The translations under genes were made by a program, and so were the position numbers. This document shows positions 39,090-47,576 of a DNA stretch of 64,000 nt, one piece after another. Every line of letters begins with the position of its first letter. Positions within the stretch are counted from its first letter, which is position 1. The DNA lies in assembly GCF_000423185.1 (NCBI RefSeq), contig NZ_KE383987.1, positions 150,305-214,304 on the forward strand, given 5' to 3'. The notes beneath the pieces are model-generated. The model was not told the origin of the DNA. It ran no database searches and saw nothing but the letters and a program-made list of their open reading frames with translations. Source of the DNA: Inquilinus limosus DSM 16000. Lineage in GTDB: Bacteria > Pseudomonadota > Alphaproteobacteria > DSM-16000 > Inquilinaceae.

Positions 39090-39644
39090 ATGGCAGTGAA
39101 GCAGCGGGCCCCCCAGCGGCTGAAGCAGATGCTGAAGAGTTGCGGCGCACGCGTCGATGCCAGGGTACGGGAGCAGCTGGCGGCCCTGCCCGCGGGCTGG
39201 TCCCGGTCGGTCAGCGGCATGTTCGCGCGGGTCGAGCGCATCCTGACCGACGAGGAACGCCAGACCTTCCGCTGGACCGAGGTGCGCGACCGCGATGGGC
39301 GCCTCGCCGCCTCCTGGTCCGGGGCGCGGGATTCGGGCGTGCTGATCGACCAGATCGTCGAGGAGGCGGCGACCGACCTGTCCGAGACCGCCGGCTGGAA
39401 GAATTCGGCCGCCGAGCTGGCCAGCAGCATCCGCGGCATGGCGGCGCGGGCGTCGTCGCAGGCCGCCGCGGCCAAGGCCGCCGCCGCCGCGCTGCCGACC
39501 CTGATCGCCGAGGCGCAGGGTTATTTCCGCAATCCGGACGCCGATTCCGGCGCCATCACCCAGCAGATCCGCGAGGCGCTGCAGCGCCTGGACCACGAGG
39601 CGCGCCGGTCGCTGCGCGCCAAGCTGATCCCGGACGCGTCTTAG
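39090..39644 (+). CDS. hypothetical helical protein
   Basis: The ATG at 39090 follows AAGGGAG and gives 184 residues. ATG 39054 is possible but lacks a ribosome-binding site. The protein is basic at the N-terminus and strongly alpha-helical, with an alanine-rich middle (MAARASSQAAAAKAAAAAL) that suggests a flexible or coiled-coil rod. I do not recognise the family. It has its own terminator at 39694-39720. The preceding 278 bases (38812-39089) hold nothing recognisable apart from its promoter region. Confidence 0.55.
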   Translation: MAVKQRAPQRLKQMLKSCGARVDARVREQLAALPAGWSRSVSGMFARVERILTDEERQTFRWTEVRDRDGRLAASWSGARDSGVLIDQIVEEAATDLSETAGWKNSAAELASSIRGMAARASSQAAAAKAAAAALPTLIAEAQGYFRNPDADSGAITQQIREALQRLDHEARRSLRAKLIPDAS

Positions 39645-39693
39645 CCGTCCGCGCAGGGGTCGGGTTCGCGCCCGCGAGCCCGGCCGCGCTGCG

Positions 39694-39720
39694 AGCCCCC
39701 CGGTCCGGCGGGGCTTTTTT
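39694..39720 (+). terminator. rho-independent terminator
   Basis: A stem AGCCCC/GGGGCT (39694-39699 with 39710-39715) and a GC-rich loop are followed by a run of six T. It lies 50 bases behind the helical protein gene, on its strand. Confidence 0.8.
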
Positions 39721-39793
39721 CATGCCGCCGCATTGCATGGCAGCGCCGGCAACCAACCTGATACGGAGGTCCATCACCGCCGGGAGCCGATCG

Positions 39794-40141
39794 ATGCCGC
39801 GCATTGCACCCATCGTCCTGCTGGCGGCGCTCGCGCCCGCCGCCGCCCTGGCCCATCACGGCTGGAGCTCCTACGACGCCAACAAGACGCTCACCCTCTC
39901 GGGGCCGATCGAGACGGCAAGCTACCAAAACCCCCACGGGCTGATCACCCTGACCCAGGACGGCAAGACCTGGAACGTCGTGCTGGCGCCGCCGTCGCGC
40001 ATGAACCGGCGCGGCCTGCCGCGCGAGGACCTGGCCGTCGGCGCGCCCGTGACCGTCGTCGGCTATCCGAGCCGGGTGGTGGCGGACGAGATGCGGGCCG
40101 AACGGATCACCATCGCCGGCCGCACCGTCGAGCTGCGCTGA
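39794..40141 (+). CDS. DUF6152 exported protein
   Basis: GGGAG upstream supports ATG 39794, giving 115 residues with a signal peptide (IAPIVLLAALAPAAALA, cleavage before HHG). The mature start HHGWSSYDANKTLTLSGPI and NPHGLITL are the DUF6152 hallmarks, and the histidines suggest possible metal contact. It is followed after four bases by the DUF6644 membrane protein, a conserved gene pair in alphaproteobacteria of unknown function. Confidence 0.8.
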   Translation: MPRIAPIVLLAALAPAAALAHHGWSSYDANKTLTLSGPIETASYQNPHGLITLTQDGKTWNVVLAPPSRMNRRGLPREDLAVGAPVTVVGYPSRVVADEMRAERITIAGRTVELR

Positions 40142-40145
40142 GCCG

Positions 40146-40649
40146 ATGGAGCATCACCCGCGGGGGAACGGCCTTTTGGCCGAGAGCGCGGCGCTGCTCG
40201 AGGCCTCGCCGCTCGGCGCGCTGATGCGCGATTCGCTGTGGCTCTATCCGACCGCGAACCTGCTGCACCTGCTGGGGCTGGTGCTGCTGGTCGGCGGCAT
40301 CGGGCTGCTCGACCTGCGCCTCGTCGGCTTCGGGCGGTCGCTGCCGGTCGCGACGGTGTCGCGCCTCCTGACCCGGGTCGCCCTGGCGGGGCTGCTGCTG
40401 ATGGCGGTCACCGGCGCGATGCTGTTCGCCGCCGATGCCGGCCCGCTGGCCGCGGCCGACGTGTTCCAGCTGAAGATCCTGGTGATCGCGGCGGCGCTGG
40501 CGAACGCGGTCGCCTTCCGCTGGCTGTGGCAGCGGTCGCTGCCCGACTGGGACCGCACCCCGCCGCTGCTCGGCCGGATCCAGGCGGCGGGGTCGATCCT
40601 GCTGTGGCTCCTGGCCGGGACGCTCGGCCGGCTCATTGCTTACGGCTGA
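40146..40649 (+). CDS. DUF6644 membrane protein
   Basis: This 167-residue integral membrane protein has four helices and the segment LWLYPTANLLHLLGLVLLVGGI (about residues 31-52), a cytochrome-b561-like pattern with potential haem-ligand histidine. It follows the DUF6152 gene within the same operon and ends ten bases before the convergent phaR gene. I infer a periplasm-linked redox or metal function only weakly. Confidence 0.75.
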   Translation: MEHHPRGNGLLAESAALLEASPLGALMRDSLWLYPTANLLHLLGLVLLVGGIGLLDLRLVGFGRSLPVATVSRLLTRVALAGLLLMAVTGAMLFAADAGPLAAADVFQLKILVIAAALANAVAFRWLWQRSLPDWDRTPPLLGRIQAAGSILLWLLAGTLGRLIAYG

Positions 40650-40658
40650 GAGAGACCG

Positions 40659-41300
40659 TCAGCGCTTCGCCTTGGTGATCTCCTCGATCTGGCGCTGCAG
40701 GTCGTCCAGCTTCTGGCGCAGCGTGTCGATCGACCCCTGCTCCGACGGCGCCGGCTCGGGCGCAGCCTCGGCCGGCGGCGCTGTCGGCGCCTTCCCCCCC
40801 GGCCCCTTGCCGGCGAAGGGGGTGAACATCTGCATCGCCCGCTCGAACAGCGCCATGTTCTGCTTGCCCATCTCCTCGAAGGCGCCGAACGGAAAGACCC
40901 CGCTGACGTCCTTGAAGTACTGGCGCATCTGGTCCTGGTTGCGGGCGAAGGCCTCCATCGAGGATTCGAGATAGCGGGGGACCATGAACTGCAGGTTGTC
41001 GCCGTACAGGCTGATCAGCTGCCGCAGGAAGCCGATCGGCAGCATGTTCTGGCCCTTGCCCTCCTCCTCGACGATGATCTGGGTCAGCACCGAACGGGTG
41101 ATGTCCTCGCCCGTCTTGGCGTCGTAGACCACGAATTCGGTGCCGTCCTTGACCATCTGGGCCAAGTTCTCGAGCGTCACATAGCTCGAGGTCGCCGTGT
41201 TGTAGAGCCGTCGGTTGGCGTATTTCTTGATCGTGATGGGAGGGGCCTTCGGCTCCTCGGCCGACGGGGCGTTTCCAGAGGCGGCCTGACTGGTCGGCAT
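40659..41300 (-). CDS. phaR: polyhydroxyalkanoate synthesis repressor PhaR
   Basis: AGGGA just before ATG 41300 gives 213 residues. The N-terminal PHB accumulation regulatory domain runs from ITIKKYANRRLYNTATSSYVTLENLAQMV to about residue 85 and binds DNA and PHB. A second PHB_acc domain follows (LYGDNLQFMVPRYLESSMEAFARNQDQMRQYF). The tail is Pro/Ala-rich and ends in a coiled coil (IDTLRQKLDDLQRQIEEITK). PhaR represses phasin and PHB genes until granules titrate it. The divergent neighbour and phaA/phaB are likely targets. Confidence 0.93.
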   Translation of the reverse strand: MPTSQAASGNAPSAEEPKAPPITIKKYANRRLYNTATSSYVTLENLAQMVKDGTEFVVYDAKTGEDITRSVLTQIIVEEEGKGQNMLPIGFLRQLISLYGDNLQFMVPRYLESSMEAFARNQDQMRQYFKDVSGVFPFGAFEEMGKQNMALFERAMQMFTPFAGKGPGGKAPTAPPAEAAPEPAPSEQGSIDTLRQKLDDLQRQIEEITKAKR

Positions 41301-41470
41301 GATGGTCCCTATCGCTTCTTCGGGCCGCGGGCACACGGCCGCTTTGACGGATTTGTGCCTATACTGGTCCGACCGGGCCGGCATGTCACGATCCTTTCGC
41401 ATCGCAACACTCGCAACGCAACACACACCGGGATAGGCAGGCCGGATGGTGCCGACTATGATCGCCGGCG

Positions 41471-41836
41471 ATGACTGCGCCGAAACCGCCCCATGACCCG
41501 CCGCCCGGCGACGGCGACAGCCCGGACGACCTGGCCCGCCGCTTCCTCGATCTCTGGCAAGAGCATTGGACCGCAACCCTGACCGATCCCGAGACGCTGC
41601 GCGGCTGGGCCGCGCTGTTCGACCCGGCGCGGATCGCCGCCGGCCTCGGCGGGCTGGCCGGCGATGACGCGCCTCGGCCCCCGGCCGCTGCCGCTGCACC
41701 TGGCCGCCGCGGCGGCGAGCTGGACGAGCGGGATCGCCGCATTGCCGCTCTGGAAGAGCGCGTCGCCCGGCTCGAAGCCGCTGTGGCCGGAGCCGCTGCG
41801 CCGCGCCGCCGAACGCCTCGCAAGCCTGCCGCCTGA
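41471..41836 (+). CDS. small coiled-coil protein of the PHB locus
   Basis: The 121-residue protein starts with a Pro/Gly/Asp-rich segment, then LARRFLDLWQEHWTATLTDPETLRGWAALFDPA, then an Ala/Pro linker and a C-terminal heptad helix ([25 protein letters not shown]). It resembles small granule-associated or PhaC-partner proteins (PhaE-like) encoded ahead of PhaC-like genes in Rhodospirillales. The last 173 bases overlap the next gene in another frame. It is divergent from phaR. Confidence 0.65.
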   Translation: MTAPKPPHDPPPGDGDSPDDLARRFLDLWQEHWTATLTDPETLRGWAALFDPARIAAGLGGLAGDDAPRPPAAAAAPGRRGGELDERDRRIAALEERVARLEAAVAGAAAPRRRTPRKPAA

Positions 41837-42986
41837 CGCCGCCGCCGCGGCCCTGACCCGGGAGACGACGCGGCGCTCCGCCGCCTTCCTGACCGGGCTG
41901 GAACGCTATGCCCGCCACCCCTATCGCCGCGACCTGCCGGCCGTGCCGGTGCTGTGGCGGGACGGCTCCGCCCGGCTGCTCGACTATGGATCGATCGAGG
42001 GGGAGCCGGCCGAGGGGCTGCCGCTACTGGTGGTGCCGTCGATGGTCAACCGGGCCTATGTGCTGGACCTGACGGCGGAGCGCAGCCTGCTGCGCTTCCT
42101 GTCGGCGCAGGGGCTGCGGCCGCTGTTGCTGGAATGGGGCATGCCGGAAGGCCGCGAACGCGACTTCACCCTGACCGACGTGATCCTCCGGCGGCTGGAG
42201 CCGGCGCTGGACGCCGCCCTGGCCGCCGCGCAGGGGCCGGTCGGGCTGCTGGGCTATTGCATGGGCGGCACTCTGGCGGCGGCGCTGGCGGCACGGCGGC
42301 CGGCCGACATCACGGGGATAGCCTTCATGGCCGCCCCCTGGGACTTCCACGCGGATGCGCCGCATCAGGCCGAGATCGGCCGGATGGCGGCGACCGCCAG
42401 CCAGCCGATCGTGGCTGCCCTCGGCGTGCTGCCGGTCGACGGCATCCAGGCGCTGTTCGCCACGCTCGACCCGCTGACCGCGCTGCGCAAGTTCAGCGCT
42501 TTCGGCCGGCTGGACCCGGATTCGGCCGAGGCGGCGCGCTTCGTGGCACTCGAAGACTGGCTGAACGACGGGATCCCGCTGCCCGGCCCGGTGGCGCTGG
42601 AGTGCCTGGCCGGCTGGTACGGTGAGAACACGCCCGGCCGTGGCGCATGGCGGATCGACGGCGCGCCGGTGCGGCCGGAGGCGATCCGGCGTCCCAGCCT
42701 GCACCTGATCCCGGCCCGCGACCGGATCGTGCCGCCGGCCAGCGCCCGCGCCCTGGCCGAGCGGATGCCGGGGGCGGAACGGATCGAGCCGACGCTCGGC
42801 CATATTGGCATGGTGGTCGCGGGCGGCGCCGAGGCGCAGGTCTGGCGGCCCCTGGCCGAGTGGCTGGCCGCCGTTATTGGAACCGGACGGACAGCGAAAC
42901 CGGCGCGGCGGAAAGCCCGTCGTAGCGCACCGTCACGGTCCCGCCGGACGCCGGCTGCGTCGGTGGGCCGAAGGAGCCGAGGCTGA
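41664..42986 (+). CDS. PhaC-like alpha/beta-hydrolase (poly(3-hydroxyalkanoate) synthase family)
   Basis: The 440-residue protein has the PHA-synthase lipase box with cysteine nucleophile, LGYCMGG (Cys199), plus Asp353 (PARDRIVPP) and His380 (LGHIGMVV), so the synthase triad is intact. The N-terminus [10 protein letters not shown] is, to my memory, conserved in related rhodospirillal proteins, which supports the start at 41664 although it overlaps the preceding gene by 173 bases. Residues 399-440 are a basic tail ([17 protein letters not shown]) overlapping the convergent gene. It is shorter than class I PhaC (about 580) and may be a class III-like synthase or a depolymerase relative. Confidence 0.75.
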   Translation: MTRLGPRPLPLHLAAAAASWTSGIAALPLWKSASPGSKPLWPEPLRRAAERLASLPPDAAAAALTRETTRRSAAFLTGLERYARHPYRRDLPAVPVLWRDGSARLLDYGSIEGEPAEGLPLLVVPSMVNRAYVLDLTAERSLLRFLSAQGLRPLLLEWGMPEGRERDFTLTDVILRRLEPALDAALAAAQGPVGLLGYCMGGTLAAALAARRPADITGIAFMAAPWDFHADAPHQAEIGRMAATASQPIVAALGVLPVDGIQALFATLDPLTALRKFSAFGRLDPDSAEAARFVALEDWLNDGIPLPGPVALECLAGWYGENTPGRGAWRIDGAPVRPEAIRRPSLHLIPARDRIVPPASARALAERMPGAERIEPTLGHIGMVVAGGAEAQVWRPLAEWLAAVIGTGRTAKPARRKARRSAPSRSRRTPAASVGRRSRG

Positions 42987-43818
42987 CCAGCTGGCCCGGC
43001 CGCAGCGCCTCGCCCCGCGCCGCGAGGTCCTGCGCCAGCCAGATCACCGCGTTCAGCGGATGGCCGAGGATGGCGCCGCCCGGCGCCTCGGCCAGCACCT
43101 TGCCGGAGCCGTCGGCCAGCGAGACCTTCATGCTCGCCAGCCGGTCGGCGAAGCCGGGCTCGATCGCCACCGGCTCTCCCAGCACGCCGAGCCGGGCGCC
43201 GACATTGATCGCCGTGATGGATTCCGCGGTCGGCTTCTCGTCCGGCGCCAAAGCGAGGTCCGCCAGCTCGATGAAGGGGTACAGGCCAGCGAGATGCTCC
43301 AGCACCTCGGCCGGCGTTTTGGCTTGGTTGATGCCTTCGTCGGCAACGACGGCGATCAAATCCGCCTCAACCAGAGGCCGGGCAGCGTAGTCGGCAGGGA
43401 TCGGCCCCGTGGATGCGGCGATCCCGTTTCCGAGCGGGAAGGGGCCGATCAGCATCCTCTCCTTCCCACTTTGATCCTGTGCGTATTTGACCGCCGGAAA
43501 TCGCAGCATGCCGGTCAGCAGCACGCCCGCCACCGGATGGTCGACCCCCAGCCGTTCCTGCATCGCCTTGCCGGTCAGGCCGACCTTGTAGCCGACCGGC
43601 GCACCGGCCTCCGGCGCGAGATCCTGCACCAGCGTCTTCTGGACGCAGGCGGCGGTGGCGGCGTCGATTCCGGCGAGGCCGGACACGGTCGATTTCGCCC
43701 GCCAGGCCGCGGCCGCGCGCGCGGCGATGGCGGCGCAATCCTCGGCCGCCGCGGCCGGCATCGTTCCCATCAGCGCGGCCAGCGCCATCACCCGCAGCAT
43801 CGTCCCCCGCATCGGCAT
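42874..43818 (-). CDS. exported 2-keto-4-pentenoate hydratase/FAH-fold protein
   Basis: The 314-residue product has a clear signal peptide ([20 protein letters not shown]) and then an MhpD-like fumarylacetoacetase-superfamily domain ([74 protein letters not shown]). Members of this family are normally cytoplasmic, so an exported form is unusual. A GGGAGGGAG ribosome-binding site abuts the ATG. It lies on the opposite strand inside the PHB locus, overlapping the PhaC-like gene tail by 113 bases. The substrate is unknown. Confidence 0.75.
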   Translation of the reverse strand: MPMRGTMLRVMALAALMGTMPAAAAEDCAAIAARAAAAWRAKSTVSGLAGIDAATAACVQKTLVQDLAPEAGAPVGYKVGLTGKAMQERLGVDHPVAGVLLTGMLRFPAVKYAQDQSGKERMLIGPFPLGNGIAASTGPIPADYAARPLVEADLIAVVADEGINQAKTPAEVLEHLAGLYPFIELADLALAPDEKPTAESITAINVGARLGVLGEPVAIEPGFADRLASMKVSLADGSGKVLAEAPGGAILGHPLNAVIWLAQDLAARGEALRPGQLVSLGSFGPPTQPASGGTVTVRYDGLSAAPVSLSVRFQ

Positions 43819-43953
43819 CTCCCTCCCCTTCGGCCCCTATCGACCCTATCCACCCGTCGCGGTTGCGCAGGCGGAAGGGCAGTGGCTATCGTCACTCTAG
43901 CGCAATTCGACCGGTGCGGCCCGGCCGCGCCGAACAGCATAGGGAAACGCCTT

Positions 43954-45126
43954 ATGGCCAATGTCGTCATCGCCGCTGCCGCACGCACGCCGGTCGGGGC
44001 CTTCAACGGCGCCTTCGCCGCCGTGCCCGCGCACGACCTCGGCACCGCCGCGATCACCGCGGCGCTCGGCCGGGCCAAGGTCGAGGCCGCCGAGGTCGAC
44101 GAGGTGGTGCTGGGCCAGGTGCTGACCGCCGCGGCCGGCCAGAACCCGGCGCGCCAGGCCGCGATCGCCGCCGGCGTGCCGAAGGAGGCCACGGCCTACG
44201 GCATCAACCAGGTCTGCGGCTCCGGCCTTCGCACCGTCGCCCTGGGCAGCCAGGCGATCGCGCTGGGCGACGCCCGCATCGTCGTCGCCGGCGGGCAGGA
44301 GAGCATGTCGCAGTCGCCCCACGCGCTGCAGCTGCGCGCCGGCACCAAGATGGGCGACGCCAAGATGATCGACACCATGATCCGCGACGGGCTATGGGAC
44401 GCCTTCAACGGCTATCACATGGGCAACACGGCGGAGAACGTGGCCCGGCAGTGGCAGATCACCCGCGACGAGCAGGACCGCTTCGCCCTGGCGTCGCAGC
44501 AGAAGGCGGCGGCGGCGCAGCGCGAGGGCCGGTTCAAGGACGAGATCGCGCCGGTCACGGTCAAGGGCCGCAAGGGCGATGTCGTGATCGACGCCGACGA
44601 GTACCTGAAGCCGGACACCACGCTGGAGATCCTGGCCAAGCTGCGCCCGGCCTTCGACAAGGAGGGCACGGTCACCGCCGGCAACGCGTCGGGCATCAAT
44701 GACGGCGCCGCGGCGCTGGTGCTGATGACCGAGGAGGAGGCCGCCCGCCGCGGCATCACCCCGCTGGCCCGCATCGCCTCCTGGGCCACGGCCGGCGTCG
44801 ACCCGGCGGTGATGGGTTCCGGCCCGATCCCGGCCAGCCGGGCGGCGCTGAAGAAGGCCGGCTGGTCGGTCGAACAGCTCGACCTGATCGAGGCCAACGA
44901 GGCCTTCGCCGCCCAGGCCTGCGCCGTGAACAAGGAGTTGGGCTGGGACCCGGCCAAGGTGAACGTCAATGGCGGCGCCATCGCCATCGGCCACCCGATC
45001 GGCGCCTCGGGCGCCCGGATCCTGACCACCCTGCTCTACGAGATGGGCCGGCGGGACGCCAAGAAGGGCCTCGCCACCCTGTGCATCGGCGGCGGCATGG
45101 GCATCGCCCTCTGCGTCGAACGCTGA
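43954..45126 (+). CDS. phaA: acetyl-CoA C-acetyltransferase (beta-ketothiolase)
   Basis: The 390-residue biosynthetic thiolase has nucleophile Cys88 in NQVCGSG, His in [12 protein letters not shown] and the second Cys in CIGGGMG, all intact. It condenses two acetyl-CoA to acetoacetyl-CoA, the first step of PHB synthesis. AGGGAAA precedes the ATG. The gene sits 86 bases upstream of phaB on the same strand. The assignment to phaA rather than a catabolic thiolase rests on this context. Confidence 0.93.
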   Translation: MANVVIAAAARTPVGAFNGAFAAVPAHDLGTAAITAALGRAKVEAAEVDEVVLGQVLTAAAGQNPARQAAIAAGVPKEATAYGINQVCGSGLRTVALGSQAIALGDARIVVAGGQESMSQSPHALQLRAGTKMGDAKMIDTMIRDGLWDAFNGYHMGNTAENVARQWQITRDEQDRFALASQQKAAAAQREGRFKDEIAPVTVKGRKGDVVIDADEYLKPDTTLEILAKLRPAFDKEGTVTAGNASGINDGAAALVLMTEEEAARRGITPLARIASWATAGVDPAVMGSGPIPASRAALKKAGWSVEQLDLIEANEAFAAQACAVNKELGWDPAKVNVNGGAIAIGHPIGASGARILTTLLYEMGRRDAKKGLATLCIGGGMGIALCVER

Positions 45127-45212
45127 CGCAGGCCTCGGCCGATTTCCCCCGGGCCGCCCGCCGATCTCTCGTCGCGGCCGGCGGCCCATGACGATCAACC
45201 TGGGAGGACGCT

Positions 45213-45935
45213 ATGGCACGTGTAGCGGTTGTGACCGGCGGGACGAGAGGTATCGGCGAGGCGATATCGGTCGCGTTGAAGGAGAAGGGCTACAAGGTGG
45301 CCGCGACCTATGCCGGCAACGATGATGCCGCCCGCGCCTTCAGCGAGCGGCACGGCATCAGCGTCTACAAGTTCGACGTCGCCGATTTCGAGCAATGCCA
45401 GGCCGCGATCGCGAAGATCGAGGCCGAGCTCGGGCCGGTCGAGGTGCTGGTCAACAACGCCGGCATCACCCGCGACGGCACCATCCACAAGATGGACCGC
45501 AACGCCTGGGATGCGGTGATCGACACCAATCTCGGCTCCTGCTTCAACATGTGCCGCTGCGTCATCGATGGCATGCGCGCCCGCAATTTCGGCCGGATCG
45601 TCAATATCGGCTCGATCAACGGCCAGGCCGGCCAGTACGGCCAGGTGAACTACGCCGCCGCGAAGTCGGGCATCCACGGCTTCACCAAGGCCCTGGCGCA
45701 GGAGGGGGCCGGCAAGGGCATCACCGTCAACGCCATCGCGCCGGGCTATATCGACACCGACATGGTCCGCGCCGTGCCGCCGAACGTGCTGGAGAAGATC
45801 GTCGCCAAGGTGCCGGTCGGCCGCCTGGGCAAGGCGTCCGAGATCGCCCGCGGCGTGCTGTTCCTGGTCGACGACGAGGCCGGATTCATCACCGGCTCGA
45901 CCCTGTCGATCAACGGCGGGCAGCACATGTATTGA
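45213..45935 (+). CDS. phaB: acetoacetyl-CoA reductase
   Basis: The 240-residue short-chain dehydrogenase has the cofactor motif TGGTRGIG (8-15), NNAG at 81-84 and catalytic Ser134, Tyr147 and Lys151 (YAAAK). The NADPH-dependent acetoacetyl-CoA reductase pattern (NSTGPNR-like TRDGTIHKMD, QYGQVNYAAAKSGIHGF) favours PhaB over FabG. It makes (R)-3-hydroxybutyryl-CoA for polymerisation. A GGGAGG ribosome-binding site precedes the ATG, and phaA is immediately upstream. Confidence 0.93.
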   Translation: MARVAVVTGGTRGIGEAISVALKEKGYKVAATYAGNDDAARAFSERHGISVYKFDVADFEQCQAAIAKIEAELGPVEVLVNNAGITRDGTIHKMDRNAWDAVIDTNLGSCFNMCRCVIDGMRARNFGRIVNIGSINGQAGQYGQVNYAAAKSGIHGFTKALAQEGAGKGITVNAIAPGYIDTDMVRAVPPNVLEKIVAKVPVGRLGKASEIARGVLFLVDDEAGFITGSTLSINGGQHMY

Positions 45936-46062
45936 GCCGTTCCGGGGCGGGCTGGTGACGCCCGCCCCCCTGACCGGTTGGTTGACGCAGCCCCGAACAC
46001 CGCCTAATCGGCGTCGTTGCAGTGCTCGCCGCCTGATTCCGCGGCGATGGAGGGGCGCGCCG

Positions 46063-47079
46063 ATGTTTCGCGGAGCATTCAAATACCTGGGCCGGGCCAT
46101 GGCCATCGGCGCGGTCCAGCACATCGCCGATAAGGGATATCTCCGTGGCATCGCAGCCAAGCTGGACCGTATCGAGGAGGCGCTGGGGAGCCTCCCGACG
46201 GGCCGATCCCTTTCGCCGGAGACCCATGCGGAGCCATCCGCCGACAATGGCGTCCGGCTGATCAAGCTTCCGAACGTCCCGCCCTTCTCGATCAGAACCC
46301 ATCCCTACGCCGATGATCAGTTCGTCTCACGTTCGATCATCGACAGCGGGAACTGGGAGCCGCTCGAGACGGAGATCGCGCGCCGTCTGCTTCCGAACTT
46401 CAGCTTGTTCATCGATCTCGGCGCGAATATCGGCTGGTACAGCGCCCTGGCCCGACAGCTCATGCCGCACGGATCGACGGTTCACGCCTTCGAGCCGGAT
46501 CCGCGGAATTTCGACCTTCTGGCGGAAAACGCCCGAGGCAGCGAGGCGGTGCAGGTCCATACGGTCGCCGCGGCGGTGTCGGACACCATCGGTTCGGCCA
46601 GCCTCTATCACTCCGCCGGGAATCGGGGAGACCATCGCCTTTACGCATCGGACGAGGACAGGACGTCCATCGTCGTCCCGGTGACGACCCTGGATGCCTA
46701 TTTCGGCGGCCGCCCCCTGCCGCCCTGCCTGGTGAAGATGGACACGCAGGGCAGCGAGCCCCGCATCTTCCGAGGCGGGAAGACGGCGTTGAGCATCGCG
46801 GAACGGCTCTCGGCCTTCCTGGTCGAGTTCTGGCCCTACGGCATGTCGAACGCCGGTGAGGATGTCGATGCCTTCATCGCCCTCTTGTCGAGCTATCCTC
46901 AGCAGCCCTTCCTGATCGACCACGCCACCCATCGGCTTCGGCCGATCGCCTGGGACGAATTGCGCCGGCGCAGCCGGGACGATCTCGCGCCATCCACCCA
47001 GGCCTTCGTCGACCTCGTCATGGTGACGCCCGGGTCCCCTTCTTTCCTCGCCGTCGCCGGGCTGGTCGACGCCGGCTGA
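46063..47079 (+). CDS. FkbM-family methyltransferase
   Basis: GGAGGGG ahead of ATG 46063 gives 338 residues. The SAM-binding site is FIDLGANIGWYSALA, followed by VHAFEPDPRNFDLLAENAR and the family's later LVKMDTQGSEPRIFRGG motif. FkbM enzymes O-methylate sugars, polyketides or other hydroxyls. The 80-residue N-terminal extension is not recognised. The gene follows phaB by 127 bases but has no obvious link to PHB metabolism. Confidence 0.85.
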   Translation: MFRGAFKYLGRAMAIGAVQHIADKGYLRGIAAKLDRIEEALGSLPTGRSLSPETHAEPSADNGVRLIKLPNVPPFSIRTHPYADDQFVSRSIIDSGNWEPLETEIARRLLPNFSLFIDLGANIGWYSALARQLMPHGSTVHAFEPDPRNFDLLAENARGSEAVQVHTVAAAVSDTIGSASLYHSAGNRGDHRLYASDEDRTSIVVPVTTLDAYFGGRPLPPCLVKMDTQGSEPRIFRGGKTALSIAERLSAFLVEFWPYGMSNAGEDVDAFIALLSSYPQQPFLIDHATHRLRPIAWDELRRRSRDDLAPSTQAFVDLVMVTPGSPSFLAVAGLVDAG

Positions 47080-47087
47080 AGGCGGCG

Positions 47088-47441
47088 TCACGCCGCCTCG
47101 GCCGTCCCTTCCACCCGCTCCCGGAAGCTCTGGCCCCAGGCCTTCATGGCGTCGAGCACCGGGGCCAGGGTGCGGCCGTATTCGGTGAGCGAATACTCCA
47201 CCCGCGGCGGCACCTCGGCGAAGACCTGCCGGTGCAGGATGCCGTCCGCCTCCAACTCGCGCAGCTGCAGCGTCAGCGAGCGCTGCGACGCGCCCCCGAC
47301 GGTCTTCCGCAGCTCGCCGAAGCGCTTCGGCCCCTCCAGCAGCTGATACAGGATCACTGGTTTCCACTTGCCGCCCATGACGGCGAGCGTGACCTCGACC
47401 GCGCAGCCATAGGGCCGCCGGGCTTGTTCTCGTGGCGGCAT
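47088..47441 (-). CDS. HxlR-family transcriptional regulator
   Basis: The ATG at 47441 gives 117 residues with a winged-helix HxlR domain (MGGKWKPVILYQLLEGPKRFGELRKTV; SQRSLTLQLRELEADGILHRQVF; PRVEYSLTEYGRTLAPVLDAMKAWG). The single N-terminal Cys13 (YGCAVE) is at the position used for redox or aldehyde sensing in HxlR/HypR/YodB proteins. It is divergent from the oxidoreductase gene and probably regulates it through the palindrome at 47450-47474. Confidence 0.9.
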   Translation of the reverse strand: MPPREQARRPYGCAVEVTLAVMGGKWKPVILYQLLEGPKRFGELRKTVGGASQRSLTLQLRELEADGILHRQVFAEVPPRVEYSLTEYGRTLAPVLDAMKAWGQSFRERVEGTAEAA

Positions 47442-47449
47442 TCCGCCTC

Positions 47450-47474
47450 CATAGGTGCAAAAGAGTATCCTATG
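47450..47474. promoter_or_regulatory. candidate HxlR operator
   Basis: CATAGG (47450-47455) and its complement CCTATG (47469-47474) are separated by 13 bases, in the 135-base divergent region between the HxlR gene and the oxidoreductase gene. The element begins nine bases upstream of the HxlR start, a position suited to autoregulation and divergent control. Confidence 0.4.
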
Positions 47475-47576
47475 GCAAGAAATGTTGCCTTCTTGCGAAA
47501 GCGCCTGCAAGCCGCAACATGGCGCCCATGCCGCTGATCCCGCGGCGATCCCGACCCCAATCGGAGAGTCCGAGCC

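Noticed and set aside
36391..39099. 900-codon open frame opposite the molybdoenzyme gene
   Set aside because: It is antisense to a conserved BisC/TorA enzyme and has low-complexity Arg/Ala/Gly composition.
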